A model generated the notes under the pieces. That model saw only the letters and a list, made by a program, of their open reading frames with translations, was not told the origin of the DNA and ran no database searches. DNA of 5,715 nucleotides from Parachlamydiaceae bacterium. GTDB taxonomy: Bacteria > Chlamydiota > Chlamydiia > Chlamydiales > Parachlamydiaceae. The position numbers were made by a program, and so were the translations under genes. The stretch lies in contig CP058704.1 of the NCBI GenBank assembly GCA_013414685.1, forward strand, positions 2,826,539 through 2,832,253. Reading direction: 5' to 3'. Of this stretch, positions 1-5,233 are shown one piece after another (position 1 is the stretch's first letter; every line of letters begins with the position of its first letter).

Positions 1-453
1 TTTACACTATTTGTCTTTGCAGCTTTAACATCCGCTGTGGCTATGATTGAGGTCGTGGCAGCTAACTTTATGGATTTATTAGGCTGGTCGCGGCATAAGG
101 CTGTTTTAGTGACAGGAATTAGTTGTTTTATTTTTGGGATCCCCAGTGCCTTGGCAAATACAGATACATTATTTGGCAGTTGGGAATTGATCTATGGTAA
201 AAATTTCTTTAACACAGTCGATGATATTGTGTCCTTATGGCTGTTGCCGATCGATGGGTTAATGATTGCGCTCTTTGCAGGTTGGGTTTTAGATAAAGAA
301 TTGAGCCGATCCGAATTTGAAGAGGGAACCAGTTACAAATGGCTTTGGAGGCCCTGGTTATTTTTCACCCGTTGGATTGCTCCAATCGGGATCATTCTTA
401 TTATTTTACAACAGGCTGATCTCATCAATATTGATGCGTTATTTGGTAAGTAG
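1..453 (+). CDS. Sodium-dependent transporter, NSS/SNF family (C-terminal part)
   Basis: This is the end of an inner-membrane sodium symporter of the neurotransmitter:sodium symporter family (LeuT fold), which imports amino acids or similar solutes with Na+. The frame is open from base 1, so the gene starts outside the window; 150 residues are visible and the family is usually about 450-500 long. The first residues, FAALTSAVAMIEV, match LeuT transmembrane helix 8, and Ala7, Thr10 and Ser11 align with LeuT Ala351, Thr354 and Ser355 of the Na2 site. Further hydrophobic segments lie near residues 37-52, 77-97 and 116-135. The WELIYGKNFF region and the charged loop LDKELSRSEFEEG are typical of bacterial members. 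The ATG inside this stretch is internal, not the start. No frameshift is seen, in contrast to the genes further right. The substrate cannot be told from this part. Confidence 0.9.
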   Translation, partial: FTLFVFAALTSAVAMIEVVAANFMDLLGWSRHKAVLVTGISCFIFGIPSALANTDTLFGSWELIYGKNFFNTVDDIVSLWLLPIDGLMIALFAGWVLDKELSRSEFEEGTSYKWLWRPWLFFTRWIAPIGIILIILQQADLINIDALFGK

Positions 454-549
454 TTTTCCGTGGCAATAAGGGGATGGAAAAACATCTTCTGATCTATTTG
501 CATTTCTTGAGCTTTTTAAATCCAGGGCGTATTTTTCCTAATTTCCAAC

Positions 550-587
550 TTTCCACTGGAAAAAAAGGGGCTTTTAAAAATTTTTTT
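550..587. terminator. Possible terminator between convergent genes
   Basis: The 454-602 gap separates the transporter (+) from the F-box/LRR gene (-), which converge here, and no gene is seen in it. It holds two weak hairpins: TTTCC/GGAAA with a 3-base loop at about 551-563, and AAAAG/CTTTT around GGG at about 563-575, followed by A and T runs up to 587. The second has U-tract-like runs in both directions, so it could stop transcription from both sides. The stems are short and AT-rich, so this is only a suggestion. Confidence 0.3.
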
Positions 588-774
588 ATTCGGGCAGCAA
601 GATTAAGTTTTTACGTGGATAGTTTCGTTTAAATTTTCTATTCCTGCATGTGTGATATTTTCGCATTTTGATAAATTAAGATCTTCCAAACTTTCAATTC
701 GACTCAGATGCACTAAACTTTCATCCTCCAGTTTTTTACAACCGTATAAATTAATTTTTTTAAATTCAAGTTCT

Positions 775-1371
775 TTAAGTGTTCAAAAACGTTCCCGAAA
801 TAGTCAAACAACAGTTTAAACTCAATTCTCTCAAATGGGTGAGTTTTTCAAGATCTTTTAAGCCTTCGTCTGTAAGTTTTTGTCGCTTTTTCGGATGAGG
901 AGTTACAGACGAGGTATCGAGATGTAATACTTGTAGGTTTTCGATGCAACTTATGTTTTTTAAACCTTGCTCGGTAAGCGTTTGGATATCCAGCAAAGAA
1001 AGTGTCTTTAAATGGGATTTATTGAAATGTTCAAATGCATCCCCGGTAATACGCATGTCAGAATCAAAACTAAAGAATCCCCGAATGACCCTTTCAAATA
1101 AAGTTTTTAAGTTAGGCATTATTCCTAGATATTGAAGGCCCTCATCGGAGATCTTTAGCCTGTTTAAAGTAAGTCTTTCAAGGCTTTCAATCTGGCTAAT
1201 AAGGGCTAGTGAATCATCAATAATCCCTTCACACATATCCAAGTTAAGTCTTTTTAATCCCGTGCCTATAAAATTTTGAAAACCTAGTCCTGTTATTTCG
1301 TTGCAACAATTGAGCTTTAGCACTTTTAAATTTTCACACCGTGCTAATTCGCCTAAACCTACATCGCTCAT
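775..1371 (-). CDS. LRR fragment of the F-box/LRR gene (C-terminal)
   Basis: This is the longest uninterrupted piece of the broken F-box/LRR gene, 198 codons, holding about seven leucine-rich repeats (LKVLKL, LKRLNL, LERLTL, LKTLFE, LKTLSL, LQVLHL, LRELSL). Its ATG lies inside an LRR (the MSDVGLG motif normally follows the LxxLxL strand), and it overlaps the upstream piece by 4 bases, so it is not a true start. It ends early in ISGTFLNT; restoring one G at 794-796 and one A (T on +) at 774-776 gives GNVFEHLKELEFKKINL, which parallels GDAFEHF earlier in the same piece. The gene then continues through two more LRRs to the stop at 603-605. One repeat carries a ~9-residue insert (SVTPHPKKRQ) and another a long FERVIRGFFSFDSD loop. 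Confidence 0.55.
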   Translation of the reverse strand: MSDVGLGELARCENLKVLKLNCCNEITGLGFQNFIGTGLKRLNLDMCEGIIDDSLALISQIESLERLTLNRLKISDEGLQYLGIMPNLKTLFERVIRGFFSFDSDMRITGDAFEHFNKSHLKTLSLLDIQTLTEQGLKNISCIENLQVLHLDTSSVTPHPKKRQKLTDEGLKDLEKLTHLRELSLNCCLTISGTFLNT

Positions 1372-1616
1372 GTAAAAAAATTGTATAATTTAAGTACTTC
1401 AAGGTTCTTGTGTGTGCCAAGGCGTCCTAGACCTACATCAGTTAAACGGGGATGGATGTCGCATTCTTTTAAAGTAAGCTTTTGCAAACTTTGAATGCTT
1501 GCAATATGTCCTAAGCCAGCATCCGTCATTTGACTGCAGTTCAACAAAGTTAGACTGTTTAAATTTAATCCACGGATTTCTGCTAAGTTAGAGTCAGTGA
1601 CATTTGTGCCGCTCAA
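1368..1616 (-). CDS. LRR fragment of the F-box/LRR gene (middle)
   Basis: This 82-codon piece holds about three leucine-rich repeats (LNSLTL, LQKLTL, LEVLKL) with the MTDAGLGHI and LTDVGLGRL consensus between them. Its ATG is not a real start: restoring one base in the T run at 1633-1637 joins it to the piece upstream as GQLKNLKHLDLSG, a perfect LRR strand. It stops at YNFFT, and one extra base in the 7-base run at 1374-1380 carries it into the next piece at MSDVGLG. It has no ribosome-binding site of its own that I can see. Confidence 0.45.
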   Translation of the reverse strand: MSGTNVTDSNLAEIRGLNLNSLTLLNCSQMTDAGLGHIASIQSLQKLTLKECDIHPRLTDVGLGRLGTHKNLEVLKLYNFFT

Positions 1617-1627
1617 GTCAAGATGTT

Positions 1628-1981
1628 TTAGATTTTTAGCTGCCCAACATGTGCTAGAATATCACCTGTGACAGCGGCTGGTTGATTCCTAAAGTCGTGA
1701 TTCACTAAACAAAGCTCTTCAAGATGTTCTAAACTCTTTATTTTCTCGAATCCTGAATTTGAAAAGTTTTTGCAATTCAAAGACAAATGTCTTAAATTTG
1801 GACACGCTTCGAGAAGTTGGAGTAAGACCTGATCTGTTCCATGAATGTTTAATGTACTGATTAAATGGCCGCATTGTTTTGTTAGAAAAAGCAATTCATT
1901 TGTTGAAAAATTGTGAGACTCTTTGTTAATGAGTTGGGCGAGTAGATTTGGATGAAGATGAATGTCTTTAGATCCTTGCAT
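1628..1981 (-). CDS. Fragment of the F-box/LRR gene: region after the F-box and first LRRs
   Basis: This 117-codon piece begins just after the F-box and holds the linker DIHLHPNLLAQLINKES and the first three or four LRRs (LISTLNI, LRHLSL, LEELCL). Its ATG overlaps the end of the F-box piece in a different frame. The natural reading is the F-box ending LRETCKDLK, then DIHLHPNLL, which needs one base restored at 1967-1969. It ends at GQLKI with a stop formed by a missing base in the 1633-1637 run. The ATG used here is therefore probably not a translation start. Confidence 0.45.
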   Translation of the reverse strand: MQGSKDIHLHPNLLAQLINKESHNFSTNELLFLTKQCGHLISTLNIHGTDQVLLQLLEACPNLRHLSLNCKNFSNSGFEKIKSLEHLEELCLVNHDFRNQPAAVTGDILAHVGQLKI

Positions 1982-2267
1982 GTTTCTCGAAGGGCCTGCA
2001 GATCTTTTTGTTTAAATAAGAAAAGATAACAGTCTTTATATCAATCGGAAGATGAATGAAAGAGTCTTTATTATCCGGTTCATGTTTTTCTTCCTGTTTA
2101 GGCAAGACATGATTTTGAACTGAATTCATCTCTTGCAATTTTCTTTCCGGCTCAAGAGACTGTATCGAATCTATTTTAGGCAAGACATGATTTTGAACTG
2201 AATTCATCTCTTGCAATTTTCTTTCCGGCTCAAGAGACTGTATCGAATCTATTGTTTTCTGAAGCAT
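1968..2267 (-). CDS. Fragment of the F-box/LRR gene: tandem repeat and F-box
   Basis: This 99-codon piece carries two exact 26-residue repeats (unit begins IDSIQSLEPERK, ends QNHVLPK), an acidic/basic spacer QEEKHEPDNKD, and the first half of an F-box: HLPIDIKTVIFSYLNKK. After NKK the printed frame runs into ICRPFEKHARI and stops. Restoring one base in the T run at 2005-2009 gives KKDLQALRETCKDL, the second half of a canonical F-box. Upstream, one base at 2279-2281 joins it to VIKKIIESMLQ of the linker, so this ATG is internal. On its own the piece would give a truncated F-box without LRRs. Confidence 0.5.
   Translation of the reverse strand: MLQKTIDSIQSLEPERKLQEMNSVQNHVLPKIDSIQSLEPERKLQEMNSVQNHVLPKQEEKHEPDNKDSFIHLPIDIKTVIFSYLNKKICRPFEKHARI
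2097..2252. repeat. Exact 78-bp tandem duplication (two copies)
   Basis: Copies are 2097-2174 and 2175-2252; I find no mismatch between them. The unit is 26 codons long, so the frame of the F-box/LRR gene is kept, and it encodes the stretch starting IDSIQSLEPERK and ending QNHVLPK just before the F-box. Complete identity suggests a recent duplication or ongoing slippage, and the copy number could vary between strains. Confidence 0.95.
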
Positions 2268-2474
2268 GCTTTCGATTATTTCTTTATAACTTCCTTTATT
2301 TTTTTTATGATAAGGCTGAGATTTTGGGTGGCTCGCTTCAAAAGTTGTTTGTTCTTTTCACTGAGTTTGGAATCGGGGGTAAGTTCATTGAATTGGCTTA
2401 GGATTCGTTGTGTTACTTCATCTAAATGGCGATTACGCGGGATAAATGAACAAGTAATAAGATGAATAAACCAA

Positions 2475-2612
2475 CTAAAAAATTAAGAACACAAGAGCGT
2501 TTATCCACTTTTTAAGATCATTTGTTTGAGGGTTTATTTCCACGCTTTCTTTGGAAGGATCAAGTTTATCCAACAATAGAAGGTCAGTTTTAAATGATGG
2601 ATTGAGTTTCAT
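2475..2612 (-). CDS. N-terminal fragment of the F-box/LRR gene
   Basis: This 45-codon piece carries the probable true start of the gene, with AAAGG 8 bases before the ATG. It has a polar head (MKLNPSFKTDLLLLDKLDPS...) and the beginning of a hydrophobic stretch (WINALVFLIF) before a TAG created in a 6-base run at 2477-2482. With one base restored the hydrophobic stretch continues as LVGLFILLLVHF; with a second base near 2439-2446 it passes into RNRHLDEVTQRILSQFNEL and a Lys-rich helix as far as 2279. The result is a single membrane-spanning segment followed by a soluble part. Confidence 0.5.
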   Translation of the reverse strand: MKLNPSFKTDLLLLDKLDPSKESVEINPQTNDLKKWINALVFLIF

Positions 2613-2620
2613 ATTTTTTA

Positions 2621-2625
2621 CCTTT
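2621..2625 (-). promoter_or_regulatory. Shine-Dalgarno site deciding the start of the F-box/LRR gene
   Basis: AAAGG on the minus strand lies 8 bases before the ATG at 2610-2612. Later ATGs in the broken gene lack a comparable site in a sensible place, which supports translation of the whole gene from here. Confidence 0.5.
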
Positions 2626-2672
2626 CATTTCAAAGATTGTTCTGAAAAATCGAATTAGATTTTTTATATACA

Positions 2673-2702
2673 AGTTTAGTTTTTCAATTGTTTATAAATC
2701 AA
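2673..2702 (-). promoter_or_regulatory. Possible promoter of the F-box/LRR gene
   Basis: On the minus strand TTGATT (2697-2702) and TAAACT (2673-2678) are separated by 18 bases, each 4 of 6 against sigma-70 consensus. A TATATAAA run lies slightly further downstream as an alternative -10. The region is very AT-rich, so chance matches are likely. Its position, between a candidate terminator and the start codon, fits a separate transcription unit. Confidence 0.3.
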
Positions 2703-2756
2703 TTCTTTTTGTGAGAAATAAATTAAGAAGTGTAGAATTAATTATATAGAGAGGTT

Positions 2757-2806
2757 TTTAAAAAGAATGGCGGAATTTTTGTTTTTTGACATAAAACTCC
2801 TGCCAT
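2757..2806 (-). terminator. Candidate rho-independent terminator after the small paralogue
   Basis: On the minus strand ATGGCAGGA (2798-2806) pairs with TTCCGCCAT (2767-2775), with one mismatch and one G-U pair, around a loop of about 22 bases, and is followed by CTTTTT (2760-2765). It begins 12 bases past the stop of the small gene at 2818-2820, where a terminator would be expected, and separates it from the F-box/LRR gene. The large loop weakens the call. Confidence 0.5.
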
Positions 2807-2817
2807 CATATCAGAAT

Positions 2818-3159
2818 TTATTTGGGTTCGATAAGACTCATAAAATCGTAGCTAAATCTTGTATCATATGTTGGATACTGATTATTTTGCTTCCATTTTT
2901 CATAGTCGGCTTTTTCACGTAATAAACCTTAGGGCCAAAATTTAAGTTAAACGTTTCAAAATTAAAATAGGAATATTTGCATGTTTGACCATTGTTTTGA
3001 TATTCATGAGTCGTGCTAAAACAGCGGCAAAAATATCCATGAATTTTCTTAAAAATTCTCTAAGTTTGTGACTTTTTCTGAGTAGATCTCAAGACCAAGT
3101 TTATCTTCGTGACCTTGAATGTCTATAAAAATTTTATTACCATCGATTCTGTGAGACAT
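2818..3159 (-). pseudogene. Short paralogue of the adjacent unknown protein, broken by frameshifts
   Basis: Read through three frame changes, this gives a 114-residue protein from ATG 3157-3159 to TAA 2818-2820. It aligns along its whole length with residues 1-118 of the gene at 3257-4897: shared NKIFIDI, SHxLR, FCxCFxTTHEY, SYFxFETF, KVYY, YEKWK and FSxDF. The function is unknown and I recognise no family. The frame changes each fit one missing base, in runs at 3073-3077, 3029-3033 and 2911-2915, and the alignment to the paralogue holds in all four segments, which makes the reconstruction firm. The gene ends with its own stop and a candidate terminator, and has its own strong promoter, so it looks like a stand-alone version of the N-terminal domain rather than random debris. 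Start site spacing and leader (GATTTCTATG) match the paralogue. Confidence 0.8.
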
Positions 3160-3194
3160 AGAAATCTTCTTTTGATGAGTTTTATGAATATTTA

Positions 3195-3223
3195 ACTATA
3201 TAAGGTGTGTTCTCATTTGTCAA
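3195..3223 (-). promoter_or_regulatory. Strong sigma-70-type promoter of the short paralogue
   Basis: On the minus strand a perfect -35 TTGACA (3218-3223) and a -10 TATAGT (3195-3200, 5 of 6) are separated by exactly 17 bases. It lies between the stop of the long paralogue (3257) and the start codon at 3159, leaving a short leader of about 30 bases. This is the best promoter in the window. Confidence 0.8.
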
Positions 3224-3330
3224 GGGGCAATCGCTGATGTTAAGATTCAGACTCTTTTAGGCCATATCTCTTGGAACATCACTTAAGTTAGGATCTTCTT
3301 CCCTTTCCCTTGGAAATGCAGCTCCGCTCA

Positions 3331-3993
3331 TCAAAAGATTTCTGTTGGCCCAAGAAAGAAATCTTTCTTTTCCTGGGGACTTAAATTGTTTGTTAAAGCG
3401 ACATTGGGTTTATCTAGGGTGGGTTTTACCAGGATCATTAGATCATAATGATTCATTAAAAAATCCAAATATTCATCGGCATGATTTGTTCTTAAAGCTG
3501 CAATGATGCAACTATTTGCAAATGTGAGGAGTGTTTGCTTCACAGGTCCTACACCGTCATTAAAATCTAAAAAGTTATCAAAAATTTGACGAGCTTTATT
3601 AGAAGCCTTAATTTTTTCTAGTAAAGCAAAGGAAAAGTTCGTGCGATCTGAAGAATAGTTAAGGGCATCTCTGGTAAAGGCATAGACTTTCTTTAAAACG
3701 GTCAATACATATGCAGCATGATTTTCCATATTTTCCAAAGGCCTAAGAAGGATGTCAAAAGCAATCTGCAAGGAGGTTGCATTGAGAATTAAATCGATAA
3801 GACTTTGCTCTGTTTCAATGCGTATTAAATCAGTTTTTAAACCAAACGGATTCTGCTTTGCTGCCCCCTCGGTATTCTCAATTTCAGCAAATTTTTTTAT
3901 TAAAGTAATAGCCAGCTCTTTTCGATAATTAGCAGGGGAATTAAACGCGATAAAACGGTCTATATCTTTAAAAAATGACCGCATTTGATTCAT
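3331..3993 (-). CDS. C-terminal helical part of the unknown ~548-residue protein
   Basis: This 220-codon piece is almost wholly helical by composition, with stretches such as FKDIDRFIAFNSPANYRKEL, IETEQSLIDLILNATSL and NHADEYLDFLMNHYDLMILV. It could be annotated as a gene in its own right, but the same frame stays open upstream of its ATG through SDEKVSDKISTD, and with repairs it joins the piece starting at 4897. No clear ribosome-binding site precedes the ATG. The last 11 residues (KDFFLGPTEIF) are probably out of frame: one base at 3368-3371 gives EKERFLSWANRNLLMSG, ending at 3257. I recognise no motif or family. Confidence 0.6.
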   Translation of the reverse strand: MNQMRSFFKDIDRFIAFNSPANYRKELAITLIKKFAEIENTEGAAKQNPFGLKTDLIRIETEQSLIDLILNATSLQIAFDILLRPLENMENHAAYVLTVLKKVYAFTRDALNYSSDRTNFSFALLEKIKASNKARQIFDNFLDFNDGVGPVKQTLLTFANSCIIAALRTNHADEYLDFLMNHYDLMILVKPTLDKPNVALTNNLSPQEKKDFFLGPTEIF

Positions 3994-4126
3994 ATCAGTC
4001 GAAATTTTATCGGAAACTTTTTCATCAGATTTTCATCATAGGAAAACACTCAAGCGTCCATTCAGGGAAGCCATATTTTGAATTAAAATGTCTATTTGTT
4101 CTTCGTTAAGTAGAGGATAGACATTT

Positions 4127-4897
4127 TTATTTTAGAAGTGATTGCAAAATCCGGTAAGAGGGCATTGATTTGTTGAGTGCCAAATTGTTGTACGATAGCC
4201 TCTTTAAAAATTTCTTTTTCAATGGAAGGCAAAACGGTTTTAGTTCTTTATCTTCTCGTTCAAACGCTGCAATTAAAGTCTGGGCGTCGTTGACCACGAG
4301 AGGGGTAGAGGCTTGAGAATCTGGATTTTGTGAAACAGACGTCGAGCCGGAAAGATTGTGAAACAGATCTGTCCTTTTCCAAAGGTTATTAAAGTCTGCA
4401 TCTTGATATGCATGGCTAAGGTTTATATCCTGCGGAAGTTCTCCCTGCTCACTATGGGACAAATGGGTTATTTTAAATCCAGGTCCAGAAATTTCAGCCT
4501 TGAGACCCTTAGGATCAGTTTCTTTAGAATTTAATGTGACTTTTGAGGTCTTTATAAGCTGTAAGAAATCTTGAGAAAAATCTGAATTGAAGAAAGGAAG
4601 GAGGTTTGCAAGCTTCCATTTTTCATAGCTAGCTTTCGTAATATAGTAAACTTTTTCATTCAGATTTATTTCAAATGTTTCGAAACCGAAGTAAGAGCTT
4701 CTCAATTCTTGGTTTGCAGTCCTATATTCATGCGTTGTTTTAAAACAGCAGCAGAATAGCCTGAGAATTTTGCTTATTATTGTGCGTAGGCGATGACTAT
4801 GAATAGAATAATGGGTGAGTCCTGTACGGTCATGACGATTTTCAATGTCTATAAAAATTTTATTATTATTTTCTCTTCCATCAAGACTATTCACCAT
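4127..4897 (-). CDS. N-terminal part of the unknown ~548-residue protein
   Basis: This uninterrupted 256-codon piece carries the true start (AAGGA at 4903-4907, promoter at 4938-4966). It contains the paralogous N-terminal domain (residues 1-120, with FCCCFKTTHEYR, SYFGFETF and KVYYITKASYEKW), then a polar, Ser/Thr/Asp-rich linker (about 120-215), then the start of a helical region (DAQTLIAAFEREDKELKPF, KKKFLKRLSYNNLALNK). Its stop follows LQSLLK; one base restored in each of the runs at 4130-4133 and 4124-4128 carries it into IKNVYPLLNEEQ, suggesting the printed C-terminus is artificial. The function is not recognised. Confidence 0.7.
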   Translation of the reverse strand: MVNSLDGRENNNKIFIDIENRHDRTGLTHYSIHSHRLRTIISKILRLFCCCFKTTHEYRTANQELRSSYFGFETFEINLNEKVYYITKASYEKWKLANLLPFFNSDFSQDFLQLIKTSKVTLNSKETDPKGLKAEISGPGFKITHLSHSEQGELPQDINLSHAYQDADFNNLWKRTDLFHNLSGSTSVSQNPDSQASTPLVVNDAQTLIAAFEREDKELKPFCLPLKKKFLKRLSYNNLALNKSMPSYRILQSLLK

Positions 4898-4902
4898 AGA
4901 AA

Positions 4903-4907
4903 TCCTT
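4903..4907 (-). promoter_or_regulatory. Shine-Dalgarno site of the unknown ~548-residue gene
   Basis: AAGGA on the minus strand lies 5 bases before ATG 4895-4897 and supports that start. The following TTTCTATG is also found before the short paralogue's start at 3159, showing that the duplication included the leader. Confidence 0.55.
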
Positions 4908-4937
4908 ATTAGGTGCGGTTTTTCTGATAAACATCAA

Positions 4938-4966
4938 ATTTTACCAAATAAAAATTAATTGATCAA
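4938..4966 (-). promoter_or_regulatory. Sigma-70-type promoter of the unknown ~548-residue gene
   Basis: On the minus strand TTGATC (4961-4966, 4 of 6) and TAAAAT (4938-4943, 5 of 6) are separated by exactly 17 bases. Transcription would start about 35 bases before the ATG at 4897. The spacing and position make it convincing despite the AT-rich background. Confidence 0.65.
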
Positions 4967-4977
4967 AGAAAAGCCGC

Positions 4978-5148
4978 TCAAAAAGCTATGCAAATAGAGT
5001 ATTTAACAAGATGAAATTTAACTATTGTTGCTAAAGTTAAAGCTGGAAAAGTTGACAAGGAAGCGTCTGGACAACCTGATCCTCCAACTTCTTCAATAGC
5101 TTCCTTTGATTGAAATTCAGCTTGCGCTCCTGTGAAATTTTCAAATTG
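4978..5148 (-). CDS. Possible small peptide gene, double-glycine leader type (speculative)
   Basis: A 56-codon open frame with no ATG, GTG or TTG at its beginning; it follows a TAA at 5149-5151, so a start would have to lie upstream in another frame, which is possible given the frame losses elsewhere. The translation has a hydrophilic first part (AEFQSKEAIEEVGG) that looks like a Gly-Gly leader, then a Ser/Thr-rich part (SGCPDASLSTFPALTLATIV) and a late Cys (KYSICIAF). This resembles class II lanthipeptide or bacteriocin precursors in layout only. A different minus frame over the same bases is also open and reads as a Lys/Leu helix (QERKLNFNQRKLLKKLEDQ), so even the frame is uncertain. No modification enzyme is in the window. 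Confidence 0.25.
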   Translation of the reverse strand, partial: QFENFTGAQAEFQSKEAIEEVGGSGCPDASLSTFPALTLATIVKFHLVKYSICIAF

Positions 5149-5201
5149 TTAGAGATAAACTAACATAATAAAGTCGAAATTCGAGGAGATTAAGCTTTAC
5201 G

Positions 5202-5230
5202 TGTAAAAATTTTTTATGATAATATATTAT
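5202..5230 (+). promoter_or_regulatory. Weak promoter-like sequence before the small basic protein gene
   Basis: TATTAT (5225-5230) is a good -10 candidate but the hexamer 17 bases upstream (TGTAAA, 5202-5207) matches TTGACA at only 3 positions. TATGAT at 5215-5220 is an alternative -10. Such sequences are common by chance in DNA this rich in A and T. Confidence 0.3.
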
Positions 5231-5233
5231 TAT

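Larger units (their letters stand above)
603..2612 (-). pseudogene. F-box/leucine-rich-repeat protein, broken by frameshifts
   Basis: Read through its frame changes, this is one gene of about 672 codons. In order: a polar N-terminus (1-35); one strong membrane segment (about 36-57, VFLIFLVGLFILLLVHF); a Lys-rich helical linker (60-120); two exact copies of a 26-residue unit (about 122-173); an F-box (about 186-225, LPIDIKTVIFSYLNKKDLQ then LRETCKDL); and about 16 LRRs of 23-26 residues (250-672) with the LxxLxL..C..(I/L)TDxGL pattern of F-box LRR proteins. F-box proteins bind Skp1 and present substrates held by the LRRs to the host SCF ubiquitin ligase; parachlamydiae have large families of them, presumed secreted. 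Frame changes fit loss of one base in runs at 2477-2482, 2439-2446, 2279-2281, 2005-2009, 1967-1969, 1633-1637, 1374-1380, 794-796 and 774-776. The start ATG has AAAGG 8 bases upstream. Whether the breaks are real or sequencing errors is unresolved. Confidence 0.85.
3257..4897 (-). pseudogene. Unknown ~548-residue protein, candidate effector, broken by frameshifts
   Basis: I do not recognise the family. Joined through its frame changes the gene reads about 548 residues. Residues 1-120 form a domain duplicated in the short neighbour, with a basic, Cys-rich segment at about 36-55 (LRLFCCCFKTTHEYR). Residues 120-220 are polar and Ser/Asp-rich and look disordered. About 225-520 are mostly helical: LLNEEQIDILIQNMASLNG, then MNQMRSFFKDIDRFIAF, and a tail SPQEKERFLSWANRNLL. 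It ends DPNLSDVPRDMA at stop 3257-3259. Frame changes fit one missing base each in runs at 4130-4133, 4124-4128, 4043-4046, 4041-4042, 4030-4033 and 3368-3371; the three near 4030-4046 are the least certain. The start ATG 4895-4897 has AAGGA 5 bases upstream. No signal peptide or membrane segment is seen. An effector role is inferred only from context. Confidence 0.7.

Noticed and set aside
944..1135. Plus-strand open frame of 63 codons
   Set aside because: It is antisense to the LRR array, and its residues reflect the regular LRR codons on the other strand; no ribosome-binding site or known motif.
2097..2252. CRISPR-like repeat
   Set aside because: The two 78-bp copies are directly adjacent with no spacer, code in frame, and lie within a gene.
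775..2267. An operon of four separate small LRR genes with overlapping ends
   Set aside because: Each boundary falls inside an LRR or F-box motif, the ATGs are internal to repeat consensus, and a one-base repair at each junction restores a perfect motif.
2211..2465. Plus-strand open frame of 84 codons, Phe-rich
   Set aside because: It lies opposite the linker and membrane part of the F-box/LRR gene, has odd Phe/Ser/Arg composition from reverse-complement Lys/Leu codons, and shows no ribosome-binding site.
603..2612. Programmed ribosomal frameshifting to express the full protein
   Set aside because: Nine shifts in one gene, all needing the same kind of one-base correction at ordinary homopolymers without consistent slippery heptamers or stimulatory structures, are not credible as programmed events.
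3331..3993. Independent gene starting at 3993
   Set aside because: The frame remains open upstream of the ATG with coding-like residues, no good ribosome-binding site precedes it, and one-base repairs join it to the upstream piece; kept only as a fragment entry.
5052..5080. Promoter from the plus-strand TTGACA at 5052-5057
   Set aside because: No -10-like hexamer lies at 16-18 bases, and the site falls within the speculative peptide frame, about 200 bases from the next plus-strand gene.
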